From NCBI RefSeq assembly GCF_902859825.1, contig NZ_CADIKB010000003.1, positions 124,001 to 188,000 on the forward strand: a stretch of 64,000 nucleotides of DNA. Reading direction: 5' to 3'. The notes below the pieces were generated by a model that was not told the origin of the DNA, ran no database searches, and worked only from the letters and a program-made list of their open reading frames with translations. How positions within the stretch are numbered: position 1 is the stretch's first letter; each line of letters begins with the position of its first letter. Both the position numbers and the translations under genes were made by a program. This DNA is from Paraburkholderia phenoliruptrix. GTDB taxonomy: Bacteria; Pseudomonadota; Gammaproteobacteria; Burkholderiales; Burkholderiaceae. This document shows, in pieces, positions 8,648-17,445 of the stretch.

Positions 8648-9831
8648 GCGTTTCTCCAGCCCGGCACGAGACGGCCGCTTTCGTCAAAGCGATAGCGTCC
8701 GTCGACGAAACCCGTGCCGAACAAGCCCAGCACCCTGTCGTAGTACACCGGTTCGCGGCCCGGCACGCCTGCGTCGAGCGCGGCCAGATGTGTGCGCGCG
8801 AGGCCGAGGCCGTGCGCGTCGCCGAGCGCCTTGAAGTACGGCGCGAGCGCGCCCCAGTAGCTGAGCGGGCCTTCGCCGCTTGCCATGCCGTTGGTCGACG
8901 ACACCTTTTCCGGCGGATAGCCGTTCTGCTCGACTTTCGCGCGCATGCCGCCGAGCGCGGCGAGCCACGGCTTCGCGAGCGGATCGGCGGGCGAGGCGAG
9001 ACCGGCCCACAGGTAGACGCGGATCGCGTCGTAGCTGCCGATGTCGCCGTTCTTCGGATCGACCACGAACTGGCCGTTCTGCCACGCGGCCCAGTCCGGC
9101 GCGAAGCCTTGCGGCGAGGTCGTTTTGACGAGCTTGTAGGCGCTTTCCGCCAGCTTGGCCCACGGGCCGTTCGGCAGTTCGTGGGCGAGCGCGCGCAGCA
9201 CGGGCAGCGGCAGATAGCTCGGATTCAGACGCGTGACGCCGCCGTCCCTGAAACCTTGCGGCCCCGGCAGCAGCATCGGACCGACGCCCGGCAGGCTCGT
9301 CGTCTCGTCGCGGACAATGCGCGCCGCGAGCGCCTGACCGAGCTGCGTATAGGCGGGTTCGTGCCACAGGCGTCCGGCTTGCAGCAGGTCGTAGGCAATC
9401 CACAGGTCGGAGTCGGATGCCGAATTGGGATCGAGCACGCCATACGAGCCGTCCGCCTTTCTGCCCCATAGCCACGCCGGTAGGCGCAGGTTCTGCGGAT
9501 CGAACTGATTGGCCGCGAGGTTGGCGCGCGTCCAGTTCAGCAGGCGGTCGAAGGTCGCGCGGTCGTTCGCGACGAGCGCAAAGAAGAGGCCGTACGACTG
9601 GCCTTCCGACGTGGTCTGCTGAGTCGGCGTCGAGTAGTCGATCACGCGGCCGTCGGCCTGCACGAAGCGTTCGACGAACGTGCGATAGGCGCTCCAGTCG
9701 CCGCATGCGCCGGGCGCGGCGGCCGGCTGTGCGGCCTTCGCGAGCCGGGCCGATCCCGCCGATGCCGCGAGCCCGAGAGTCAGGCCGAGCGCCACCGCGA
9801 GGCCCTGTTTTCTGTTGATTCCAAACCGCAT
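8638..9831 (-). CDS. bcsZ: Periplasmic endo-1,4-beta-glucanase BcsZ (GH8)
   Basis: A 397-residue glycoside hydrolase family 8 cellulase of the cellulose operon, trimming nascent glucan in the periplasm. The N-terminus has a signal peptide (GLAVALGLTLGLAASAGSA, cleaved after an Ala-rich stretch). GH8 hallmarks are visible: SEGQSYGLFFAL near residue 92 with the presumed acid Glu, the downstream DSDLWIAYDLLQAGRLW block, and YDAIRVYLWAGL near residue 267 carrying the presumed base Asp. It sits between bcsB (1-base gap) and bcsC (10-base overlap), as in most proteobacterial bcs operons. Assignment is firm; the catalytic residues are assigned by family pattern only. Confidence 0.95.
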   Translation of the reverse strand: MRFGINRKQGLAVALGLTLGLAASAGSARLAKAAQPAAAPGACGDWSAYRTFVERFVQADGRVIDYSTPTQQTTSEGQSYGLFFALVANDRATFDRLLNWTRANLAANQFDPQNLRLPAWLWGRKADGSYGVLDPNSASDSDLWIAYDLLQAGRLWHEPAYTQLGQALAARIVRDETTSLPGVGPMLLPGPQGFRDGGVTRLNPSYLPLPVLRALAHELPNGPWAKLAESAYKLVKTTSPQGFAPDWAAWQNGQFVVDPKNGDIGSYDAIRVYLWAGLASPADPLAKPWLAALGGMRAKVEQNGYPPEKVSSTNGMASGEGPLSYWGALAPYFKALGDAHGLGLARTHLAALDAGVPGREPVYYDRVLGLFGTGFVDGRYRFDESGRLVPGWRNACD

Positions 9832-9832
9832 A

Positions 9833-12493
9833 TCAATCCTGTGAGTCCTTCAAACGGCGCGCCGCGATGGAGCGCAGCATCCGGTAGAACAGCCCGGCAA
9901 TGATCAATGCCGCGAGCACGCCGCCCAGCATCAGCAGCAGCGGATGCGACGACAGCGCCCAGCGCAGATATTCCTGCGGCGACAAATGGCCGACATAGTA
10001 CGCGTCGCCGTTCGAGGCGATGGTCACTGTGCGGCCGTGAATCACGGCCATCGCGCCTTGAATTTCCGGCAGCATGTCGGCGTCGAGCAGCGCCGAGGAC
10101 AGATCGGCGTCCGACTGGCCCGCCGCGCTGATCAGCGCGACGGCGCTGCGGCCCTTCCTGAGCGGCGACTCGAAGCCGGTGAGGAGCGCATCGCCATTCG
10201 AACTCACGAGCGTCAGGTCGGCCCGCGCCGGCAGGCGCTCCACGCCGCGCTCGCCGTGCCACCAGTCCTCGAGCTTGAAGACGATGTCGGAGATCTGGAA
10301 GGTGCGTGAGTCGCCGTTGTTGGAGAAGGGCATCGACTTGGCCCAGCGTTGCAGCAGCGGCTGCTTGCCCGGCGCGCCGAAAATGAGCAGGTCCTTGCCG
10401 GCGTATTGGTCGACGTCGTCGGCGGTGCCCACGGTCACGCCCGCCACCGGGTAGCCGGTCGACGCGCCCATGCGGCCCATGGTCAGCAGATACAGGCTGT
10501 AGTCGCTCGAATCGGCGTCGTTCGGCAGGATCGCCGCGGTCTCCGACAGGTCCGCCATGCGCGTGAACGGAAAACCGCTGTTGGCGAACGCCGCGAGGTC
10601 GGGCAGCGCCATGTAGTGGGGGAACGACGACAGGTCGATCGTCGAGTTGGGGTCGACCGCGCCGATCACGTTTTCGAGCAGGCGGCCGTGACATTCGCCG
10701 GTGTTCGGAATGTCGTAGTAGAAGTGCAGGCGCAGTTGCGCGCGCGGCGTCAGCAGGAGCGGCGGAATATGCACGGTGTGGCGCGCCTCGGCGGTCTTGT
10801 CGGGCAAGACGCGCGCGAAGTAGCGGCTCAGCTCGAACACCGAGTCGGACTCGACGGGAATCGGCAGCGACTGCACGAAGCCCCTGTTCACGCTTATGTT
10901 CAGCGACGAGCGGTCGCGCTGCGGCCGCACCGTGTAGCGGTAGCGCAGATCGATCGGCGCGCCCTTGGTGTGCCACATGAAGAGATCGGGCGGCACGCGC
11001 AGGTTCACGTGGACCGCGTCGGCGTCGTAGCCGCTGACGGTCAGGTCGCTCGCTTCGGCGAGTTCGCCGAAGCGCACCGGGCGGTTGGTCGGCAGCCAGT
11101 TCGGCGCGTCGTAGGGCGCGCGCTTCGCAAGCTCGGTCAGGCCCGTGATGGTCGCGCTCTGTCCTGCGAGCATGTTCCGGCCGATGCCGAGCGCGCGCGC
11201 GGCGATCTTCAGTTCGGCGTCGTTGCGTCCCATGACGAGCAGCAGCTTGCCGCGCGCCGGCGCGTCGCGGTCGACCACGGCCACCGTCGGCCCGGAGATT
11301 GCCGGCGTTTGCACGCCGGCGGGGCGCTGGTCGCCGCTCGCAAACACCACCGCGTTGCCCGACAGCGGCACATTGTCCTGCTGCGCCGGGAAAATCGCGC
11401 CGCGATAGCCGGCGAGCGCGCCAAACCACGAGGCCACGATGCCGCCGGCTTCGAGCGTGCCGGCGCTCGGCTTGTGCGGAAACACGAACGGCAATTCGAG
11501 GCGGCGCACGTCGCGGCGGTCGAAAAACGGCTGCGGCAGGGCCGCGAGATCGGGCTTGCTGGCAAGCGACGCATAGGTCAGATCGAGCGAACTCGCATTG
11601 CTCACGGTCGCCCACAGTGACGAGTTCGCCGGGTCTTCGCAGTTCGTCGTGTAATGGCCGATCAGCTGGATGTTCAGGTGGTTGAATTCGGTGACGAAGC
11701 GCGGATCGATCGACACGTCGCGCGCGACCAGCATGCCGGCCTGCTCGCGCGGCACGGGCAGCGTGGCGGCCACTTCGCCGTTCACCAGCACCTTCAGTTG
11801 CGAAAGATTCGGCAGCAGCGCGGGCGAGTAGCTATAGACGAGATGCAGGATCGCGCCCGTCACCACTTCGTCGCCGCGCACGGAGAACGCCACGCCGTTC
11901 TGGCCGTCGGTGCCGCGCAGTTGCAGCGGGTCGAGCGCGCCCAGGTCGGCGAAGGTCAGCGTCTGGCGGCGGCCGCCCGGCACCAGGGTGCCCGGCTCGG
12001 CGGTAGTCGGCGCCTTGACGCCCAGCGCTTTTACCGCGGACGGGGCGAGCGCCGGAGTCGGCGTGGCGAGCGGCGCCTGAGCGATCATGGCGGCGTCGTA
12101 GGGGACGGCGGTGCTCGGGGGCGGGACGTTGCCCGTGCCGGTGGCCGCGAGGTTGGCTCCGCCTTTCGCAGCGCTGTTGGCCGCGCTGTTGGTCACGCTA
12201 TTGGCCGCCGGGTTGGCCACTGGGTTGACCACCCCTCTCGCTGGAGTATTTGCCGTCTTGCTGCCGACGTTGGTCGCCGCTGCTTCGGCCACCGACGCGA
12301 GCGGCGCCGCGAGGGCCGTCTGCAACGCGAGCCAGCAGGCCACGCCGCGCGCAAGTCGCGAAGCGCGCGGCGCGGATGCACCGCGCGGTTGCAAGTCTGT
12401 GCCAATGCGAATGTCGCTGCGTGTGTCACTGCGTACGTCGCTGCGCTCGTGCTTCGAGCGTTCGGTGCTTCCCTTCGCCATCCTGTTGCGCAT
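9833..12493 (-). CDS. bcsB: Cellulose synthase periplasmic subunit BcsB
   Basis: An 886-residue BcsB, the periplasmic partner of BcsA that binds and guides the glucan and is anchored by a C-terminal membrane helix (LLLMLGGVLAALIIAGLFY near residue 855). An unusually polar basic leader (about 40 residues, repeated SD/RS pairs) precedes the signal-peptide core GVACWLALQTALAAPLASVA. A low-complexity Asn/Ala/Val stretch (NPVANPAANSVTNSAANSA) follows at about 80-110. The carbohydrate-binding/flavodoxin-like body contains DLTYASLASKPDLAALPQPF and TGECHGRLLENVIG. The start at 12493 lies 3 bases after the bcsA stop; the ATG at 12481 is an alternative and neither has a good ribosome-binding site. Family and operon place are secure. 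Confidence 0.93.
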   Translation of the reverse strand: MRNRMAKGSTERSKHERSDVRSDTRSDIRIGTDLQPRGASAPRASRLARGVACWLALQTALAAPLASVAEAAATNVGSKTANTPARGVVNPVANPAANSVTNSAANSAAKGGANLAATGTGNVPPPSTAVPYDAAMIAQAPLATPTPALAPSAVKALGVKAPTTAEPGTLVPGGRRQTLTFADLGALDPLQLRGTDGQNGVAFSVRGDEVVTGAILHLVYSYSPALLPNLSQLKVLVNGEVAATLPVPREQAGMLVARDVSIDPRFVTEFNHLNIQLIGHYTTNCEDPANSSLWATVSNASSLDLTYASLASKPDLAALPQPFFDRRDVRRLELPFVFPHKPSAGTLEAGGIVASWFGALAGYRGAIFPAQQDNVPLSGNAVVFASGDQRPAGVQTPAISGPTVAVVDRDAPARGKLLLVMGRNDAELKIAARALGIGRNMLAGQSATITGLTELAKRAPYDAPNWLPTNRPVRFGELAEASDLTVSGYDADAVHVNLRVPPDLFMWHTKGAPIDLRYRYTVRPQRDRSSLNISVNRGFVQSLPIPVESDSVFELSRYFARVLPDKTAEARHTVHIPPLLLTPRAQLRLHFYYDIPNTGECHGRLLENVIGAVDPNSTIDLSSFPHYMALPDLAAFANSGFPFTRMADLSETAAILPNDADSSDYSLYLLTMGRMGASTGYPVAGVTVGTADDVDQYAGKDLLIFGAPGKQPLLQRWAKSMPFSNNGDSRTFQISDIVFKLEDWWHGERGVERLPARADLTLVSSNGDALLTGFESPLRKGRSAVALISAAGQSDADLSSALLDADMLPEIQGAMAVIHGRTVTIASNGDAYYVGHLSPQEYLRWALSSHPLLLMLGGVLAALIIAGLFYRMLRSIAARRLKDSQD

Positions 12494-12496
12494 AGA

Positions 12497-14701
12497 TCAG
12501 TCTTTGGTTTTTAGCTTTTCGACGTCCACCGGACGGCTTTTCAGCGAGGTTCGCAGGTCGTTGTAAAGATGCTCGAAGAGCCCGAGGATGCCGCGCGCGC
12601 CGACCGACAGCACATGCGAAAGGCCGCGCAGGGGCGTGTCCTGCTGGCGTCCTTCGGCCCAGCCGGTCCAGGCGTCGGCGCGCGCAAAGGTGGTCTTCAC
12701 GAACTCGTATTCCTGCTCACGTGTCATCGCGGAGAAGCGCAGGCCCACGCGGCCCGGCGCCGTGAAGCCGACGGTGGCGGGGAACGCGTATTCCTCGTCG
12801 CCGCGAAAGAGCGACACGGTGACGCGCTCGTGCATCGGCACCTGAATCGCGGCCGGCAGCGCGACGCCCACGCCGCCTTCCGAGTAGTCGATGGTCTTGC
12901 AGGCGAGCGTGCGGCCCGTGGAGAACTTCAGCATGACCGGCATTTCCATCGCCACGCGGTGCACCGCGCGAATCTGCCGGCGCTCTCTCGCAGCGGCCAC
13001 GCTCGCGCCGAGAATCAGCATGTTGTAGACCGTCCAGCCGAGGTTCAGGAGCGTGGTCTGCACGATGCTGCGCGTGTGCCAGTTCAGATAGATATGCACG
13101 ATGCCGACGCAAAAGCCGATCAGGTTCAGCAGCAGCAGGAACAGGTACGGCCGCGAGATCGCCCAGTCGAAGTAGTTCTTCTCGATCTGCCCGCCCTTGG
13201 CCGTGACGTTGAACTTGCCGAGTTTCGGGTTGATCAGCGCGAGCAGCGTGGGCGCGGTGATGTACGACGCCAGCACCGACTCGTACACCTCGGCCCAGAA
13301 CGAATGGCGGAACGAGCGCTGCATGCGCGAATTGGTGATGCTCGCATGCATCATGTGGGGCAACGCATAGATCGCGATGGTGCTCGCGGCGGCCTCGATC
13401 ACGTGCGCGCCGAAGAAGAGATACGACAGCGGCGCCGTCAGAAACACGAGACGCGGGATGCCGTAGAAGAAGTGCATCATCGCGTTCAGGTAGCACAGCC
13501 GCTGGCCGAACTTCAGGCCTTTGCCGGTGAGCGGATTGTCGATGCGGAAAATCTGCGTCATGCCGCGCGCCCAGCGGATGCGCTGGCCGATGTGGCCCGA
13601 CAGGCTTTCGGTGGCGAGCCCCGCGGCCTGCGGAATCGCGAGGTACGCGGTGGTGTAGCCGAGCCGGTGCAGCTTGAGCGCGGTGTGCGCGTCTTCGGTG
13701 ACGGTTTCGACCGCAATGCCGCCGATCTCCTCGACCATCGAGCGACGCAGGAGCGCACACGAACCGCAGAAGAAGGTCGCGTTCCACAGGTCGTTGCCGT
13801 CCTGCACGAGCCCATAGAACAGCTCGCCTTCGTTCGGCACTTTGCGGAACGTGCCGAGATTGCGCTCGAACGGGTCGGCGGAAAAGAAGTGGTGCGGCGT
13901 TTGCAGCATCGACAGCAGCTTGTCGCGCAGGAACCAGCCGAGGCCGATTTGCAGGAACGAGCGGGTCGGAATGTGATCGCAGTCGAAAATGGCGAGGTAC
14001 TCGCCGTTGGTGATCTTGAGCGCCTCGTTGATGTTGCCGGCCTTCGCGTGGCGGTTGTGCGTGCGGATCGTCCAGTTGACGCCGACTTCTTCGCAGAACG
14101 CCTTGAACTCCGGACGGCGGCCGTCGTCGAGCACGTGAATGGAGAGCTTCTCAGCCGGATAGTCGAGCGCGAGCGCCGCGTAGATGGTCGGCTTCACCAC
14201 CGAGAGCGGCTCGTTGTAGGTCGGAATGAAGACGTCGACGGTCGGCCACGCGTCGCGCGAGGCGGGCAGCGGCATGGGCTTGCGCTTGAGCGGCCACGCG
14301 GTCTGGAAGTAGCCGAGCATCAGCACGAGCGTCGAATAGACTTCGGCGGACACGAGCAGCAGGCCCCATGCGGCGTCGAGCGGATGCTCCCAGTATGTGG
14401 TTGCGGTAAGCCGCCAGTACATATAGCGGCCCGACGTGACCACCGAGAGCATGATCATCACCATCGTCGCGTAACGGCCTTGCAGCCGGCGAAACAGCAG
14501 CGCGGTGATGAAGCAGCAGGTGGCGAACGTCAGTTGCTCGTAAAAAGCGAGCGGCACGGTGAACACGAAGTACAGCGTCACCAGCGCGAACAGTGTGACG
14601 AGACCGGTGACAATGCGGCTATTCCAGAACGGCGCGTCGACGAGACGTTCCAGGCGCGACGGTTCGATCGCTTCAATCGGCTCCGATTGCGGCGTGCTCA
14701 T
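12497..14701 (-). CDS. bcsA: Cellulose synthase catalytic subunit BcsA with PilZ domain
   Basis: A 734-residue processive GT2 synthase that polymerises UDP-glucose to beta-1,4-glucan and extrudes it through the inner membrane. The order is N-terminal membrane helices, a GT domain, further helices, then a PilZ domain. Catalytic signatures visible are FIPTYNEP, VLDDGRRPEF, FDCDHIPT (DxD), TEDAHTAL and QRIRWARG (QxxRW), plus FFCGS. The c-di-GMP site shows RRQIRAVHR (RxxxR) near residue 583 and DYSEGGVGV (DxSxGG), so allosteric activation should be intact. The ATG overlaps the bcsQ stop as ATGA. The same frame stays open far upstream across bcsQ and bcsP, but those codons are not BcsA. The start at 14701 gives the normal N-terminus. 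Confidence 0.97.
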   Translation of the reverse strand: MSTPQSEPIEAIEPSRLERLVDAPFWNSRIVTGLVTLFALVTLYFVFTVPLAFYEQLTFATCCFITALLFRRLQGRYATMVMIMLSVVTSGRYMYWRLTATTYWEHPLDAAWGLLLVSAEVYSTLVLMLGYFQTAWPLKRKPMPLPASRDAWPTVDVFIPTYNEPLSVVKPTIYAALALDYPAEKLSIHVLDDGRRPEFKAFCEEVGVNWTIRTHNRHAKAGNINEALKITNGEYLAIFDCDHIPTRSFLQIGLGWFLRDKLLSMLQTPHHFFSADPFERNLGTFRKVPNEGELFYGLVQDGNDLWNATFFCGSCALLRRSMVEEIGGIAVETVTEDAHTALKLHRLGYTTAYLAIPQAAGLATESLSGHIGQRIRWARGMTQIFRIDNPLTGKGLKFGQRLCYLNAMMHFFYGIPRLVFLTAPLSYLFFGAHVIEAAASTIAIYALPHMMHASITNSRMQRSFRHSFWAEVYESVLASYITAPTLLALINPKLGKFNVTAKGGQIEKNYFDWAISRPYLFLLLLNLIGFCVGIVHIYLNWHTRSIVQTTLLNLGWTVYNMLILGASVAAARERRQIRAVHRVAMEMPVMLKFSTGRTLACKTIDYSEGGVGVALPAAIQVPMHERVTVSLFRGDEEYAFPATVGFTAPGRVGLRFSAMTREQEYEFVKTTFARADAWTGWAEGRQQDTPLRGLSHVLSVGARGILGLFEHLYNDLRTSLKSRPVDVEKLKTKD

Positions 14702-15486
14702 ACGACGTTCCTCGGCGTGACGGCGATCGCGTCGACTGCCGCCATGAGCCAGGTGCCGCACGCGCGGAAGTCGGCGGCGGCCTGGCTCAGCGGGTCGTAG
14801 TGGATGAGCGTGGTGTCGCAGGCGAGCGCCTCGCTCACGCCTTCGTCGAGATGGATCACACCCGGGAACAGCTTCTCGCCGAGCATCTGGCGCAGAACCT
14901 TGAGAACGTCTTTGGTCAACTGGCGCGACTGGTCGATCTGGTTCACCACGTAGCCGACGCCGCCGAACTCGGCGCGCGGCGCGGCGTAGGTGTCGATCAG
15001 CCGCTCCATCTGCGGAATCGCCGCGTACGAGGCGGCGTCGGCGAGCACCACGTTCAGCGCGAAGGTGGCCGCGCACAACGCGGCGCGCGCATAGGCGGAC
15101 GAACCGGGCGGCGTGTCGACGATCACGACGTCGGACGCATCGAGCCGCAAGGTCCGCAGCGCGTGCGCAAGCCACAGCGGGTCCTGGTCGACGTGCGCCT
15201 CGAAGCGGCGGCGGTCTTCCTCGAGCACGGCGCCGTAGGGCAGCACGGTCACGCCGTCCACGCCGTCGAACATGACGGACTGCCACGGGGCGCCGGTCAG
15301 CGTGGCGCGCGAGAGGCCGTCGATGCTGTCGAGCGGTACGCCGAAATGCAGGCGCAGCGCGTTCTGCGGATCGAGGTCGAGCGCGATCACGCGGCGGCCG
15401 CCGGCGGCCAGCACGGAAGCGAGATTGGCGGCGAGGGTCGTCTTGCCGACGCCGCCCTTGGCGGACACTACTGCAATGACTTTCAT
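14698..15486 (-). CDS. bcsQ: BcsQ, MinD/ParA-like ATPase of cellulose operon
   Basis: A 262-residue SIMIBI-class ATPase of the BcsQ (YhjQ) type, implicated in polar localisation or assembly of the cellulose synthase. A deviant Walker A SAKGGVGKTTLAAN sits at about residues 8-21, followed by ALDLDPQNALRLHFG and VIVDTPPGSSAYAR (switch II). The start MKVIAVVSAKGG at 15486 overlaps the bcsP stop as ATGA, and the end overlaps the bcsA start as ATGA. This indicates tight translational coupling P-Q-A. An upstream in-frame extension adds nine residues that the family lacks and was rejected. Confidence 0.95.
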   Translation of the reverse strand: MKVIAVVSAKGGVGKTTLAANLASVLAAGGRRVIALDLDPQNALRLHFGVPLDSIDGLSRATLTGAPWQSVMFDGVDGVTVLPYGAVLEEDRRRFEAHVDQDPLWLAHALRTLRLDASDVVIVDTPPGSSAYARAALCAATFALNVVLADAASYAAIPQMERLIDTYAAPRAEFGGVGYVVNQIDQSRQLTKDVLKVLRQMLGEKLFPGVIHLDEGVSEALACDTTLIHYDPLSQAAADFRACGTWLMAAVDAIAVTPRNVV

Positions 15487-16229
15487 GAGCGACGCGGCCC
15501 GTTGACGAGCCACGAGTTCGGCGCGCCCTGGCCGGCGGCGCCGCGCGGCGTGCCGCGCAGGCGGTCGAACAGCGACTGCAGCGCGACGGGTTCGGCGGCC
15601 GCCGCGCCCGACGCGCTGGCGCGGGGTTGCGTGGGTTCGGGCTGGCGGTTGAAGAGCTTGCCGAGGATAGAGCCGGATTGGGGCGCGGGTGCAGGTACGG
15701 CTGCGGGCGCGAACATCGGCTTGTGGATGGGCGCGAGGGCCGGTGGGACAGGCGGCACGGCAGCCACTGCAGCCGCACCCACCACCGGCGGCACAGCCTT
15801 CTCCAACCCGGCAGCGGACGTCGTCGCCACCTTGCCGGCGGCCTCAGCCACGCCGAAGCGCTCAGCGCCACGCGGCACAACAGGCGGCGGCGCCGGGACG
15901 ACAACCGGCGGAATGTCGCGCCGAGGCGATCGTGTGAAAAGCGGCGCTTTCGCGCGCAGGACCGAGGCGACGTCTTTCGGCGCGGCCTCGTCGCGTTCGG
16001 CTGTGGACGAAGCAGCGGCGGGCTCGTGCTCGGCCGCGTGCGCTGTTGCCGGCTGCTGCCCATGCGGTCCGATAGCCGGAATCGACGGCTGTCGCAGATC
16101 CAGCGTCACGAGCAGCGGCCAGCGCGTACGCGCCGTGTGGGCCTCGTTCTCGCGGCCGATTTCCTGGTACGCGTTGGCGTCGCCGCCGAAATGATCGAAT
16201 AGTTTTTCGATGTCGCTCGATGAACTCAT
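15483..16229 (-). CDS. bcsP: Cellulose biosynthesis protein BcsP (BcsR-like N-terminus)
   Basis: A 248-residue protein with two parts. Residues 1-45 (DIEKLFDHFGGDANAYQEIG followed by RWPLLVTLD) match the short BcsR/YhjR module. The remainder is a disordered Pro/Ala/Val-rich tail (PPVVVPAPPPVVPRGAERFG) with two small conserved-looking islands, ILGKLFNRQPEPTQPRA and LQSLFDRLRG. This architecture is the BcsP type found in beta-proteobacterial bcs operons, where it probably partners BcsQ. The start at 16229 places the BcsR motif at the N-terminus. The gene overlaps bcsQ by ATGA. Confidence 0.85.
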   Translation of the reverse strand: MSSSSDIEKLFDHFGGDANAYQEIGRENEAHTARTRWPLLVTLDLRQPSIPAIGPHGQQPATAHAAEHEPAAASSTAERDEAAPKDVASVLRAKAPLFTRSPRRDIPPVVVPAPPPVVPRGAERFGVAEAAGKVATTSAAGLEKAVPPVVGAAAVAAVPPVPPALAPIHKPMFAPAAVPAPAPQSGSILGKLFNRQPEPTQPRASASGAAAAEPVALQSLFDRLRGTPRGAAGQGAPNSWLVNGPRRS

Positions 16230-16372
16230 GATGCCGCCATTCTTGTCATGACCTGCCTGACCCGGTCCTGGGTTGTCCGTCCTTATGCACAGCCGCCGCC
16301 GAAGACCCCATTCCCCACTGACTCGCTCGCGCGCACCGGTCATGCGCGCGGCCAGCCTCTATCGTTGTTGTG

Positions 16373-16828
16373 TTACAGCGCGTGACGGCCGAGGCGAAAC
16401 TCGAGCGCCGTGTCGGCTGCATACTGGCCCGTCTGCACGACCGACAACCCCTGCGCACCCAGCGCGCTCAGCCACGTCTGGTACGCGCCTTCGAGAAACG
16501 CCGGCGTCCACGCGAGCGCGCTCGCGCCGAATGCCGGCAGCGGCGCGCAGTAATGGACAATGCGCAGCGACTCGCGTTCGTCGGCCAGTTCCACATAGCC
16601 CCAATCGATTTCCTGCCAGCGCGCGTTCAAGGTCCGCGCGAGATCCGCGGTCGAGTCGCAGGCAGGCAGCGGATGCGCAGCCGCAAAGCGGCTGCCGACA
16701 CGGTGCATAAGCTGACGCAGTTCATCGTGGCCAATCTGCGCCTCGAACTCCGAGGCGAGAGCGGACAGCATGCCTCGCCATTGCGGCGACAGTTGACGGT
16801 CCAGCAGGTAATCCAGGATTGCAGCCAT
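16373..16828 (-). CDS. bcsD: Cellulose synthase subunit BcsD
   Basis: A 151-residue BcsD, the periplasmic octameric ring protein that helps crystallise or bundle cellulose in some species. Recognised from length, the N-terminal helix DYLLDRQLSPQWRGMLSALA, WQEIDWGYVELADERESLRI and the C-terminal FLEGAYQTWLSALGAQ block of PF03500. It is the first gene of the operon and is separated from bcsP by 143 bases, the only sizeable gap within the operon, so a secondary promoter ahead of bcsP is possible. There is no signal peptide, as expected for the family. Confidence 0.9.
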   Translation of the reverse strand: MAAILDYLLDRQLSPQWRGMLSALASEFEAQIGHDELRQLMHRVGSRFAAAHPLPACDSTADLARTLNARWQEIDWGYVELADERESLRIVHYCAPLPAFGASALAWTPAFLEGAYQTWLSALGAQGLSVVQTGQYAADTALEFRLGRHAL

Positions 16829-17445
16829 GTTGTCTGGGAAATGGCCGTCGTATGCAACCGCTCAAAGCGGCCAAAGACAGCCGGGTGCAGGGAAGGTGTT
16901 CGTGTAAATCGCGCATTGCACGCGGCGCAGGGGGCGTAGGTCAGTGCAGGTCAGTTTTCCCGCATTAACCAGACGCTTCCGCACATGCCGGTGCAGTCTA
17001 CTGAAGACATTAACTTTTAGCCACTTTCCGTCACCTGTCCGATACGCGCGAACGCTTTGTCCGACGAAAGAAGCCGCTGCGGCCGTGCAGCGATTTCGAG
17101 TTGACTGCCCGGGCAAACCGGAGAGCGCTGGCCGTATTAACGGCACGCCGGGCCGTGGTTTTAGCCTTTCGGTTCCTTTCGGCCCTGGCCTCAACTGCGT
17201 CCCGCCGACAATCAGGGCGCAATAATACAGCCGGAATTTATTGCCGAACCCGTCCTCTATGATCTTTAACAATCCGGCTGCCTTCGGGAAAACGCGTGTC
17301 GGATTTGTGACACAGCCCTGCCCATTCGCACGCCAAATAGTGGACGGGTATTAATTGCCGAATAATTGGCGAGCAGGCTAAATATTTGTCAGATGTTTGC
17401 CGATATACATGGATAGAGTGACCGGACCCGCCCGCTAGCCATCCT
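16829..17445. promoter_or_regulatory. Divergent regulatory region, bcs operon versus GGDEF-EAL gene
   Basis: A 617-base gap, markedly more A/T-rich than flanking genes from about 17200 to 17420. Visible elements: an 8-base inverted repeat CAGCCGGA (17228-17235) and TCCGGCTG (17273-17280) around a 37-base loop; a perfect GTGTC-N8-GACAC at 17296-17313; and two copies of ATTGCCGAA at 17240-17248 and 17354-17362. No open frame here shows convincing protein features. Which element controls which direction cannot be told from sequence alone. Confidence 0.45.

Noticed and set aside
6203-8695. 830-codon plus-strand open frame opposite bcsC
   Set aside because: It is a mirror of the codon bias in a GC-rich TPR gene; the peptide is Arg/Ala/His-rich with no domain, and bcsC on the other strand is unambiguous.
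12569-14800. 743-codon plus-strand frame opposite bcsA
   Set aside because: Antisense shadow of BcsA, which has all catalytic and PilZ motifs.
14702-16063. Extended N-terminus of bcsA in the same frame
   Set aside because: These codons overlap bcsQ and bcsP in another frame and give Arg/Ser/Pro-rich peptide with no similarity; the ATGA overlap at 14701 marks the real start.
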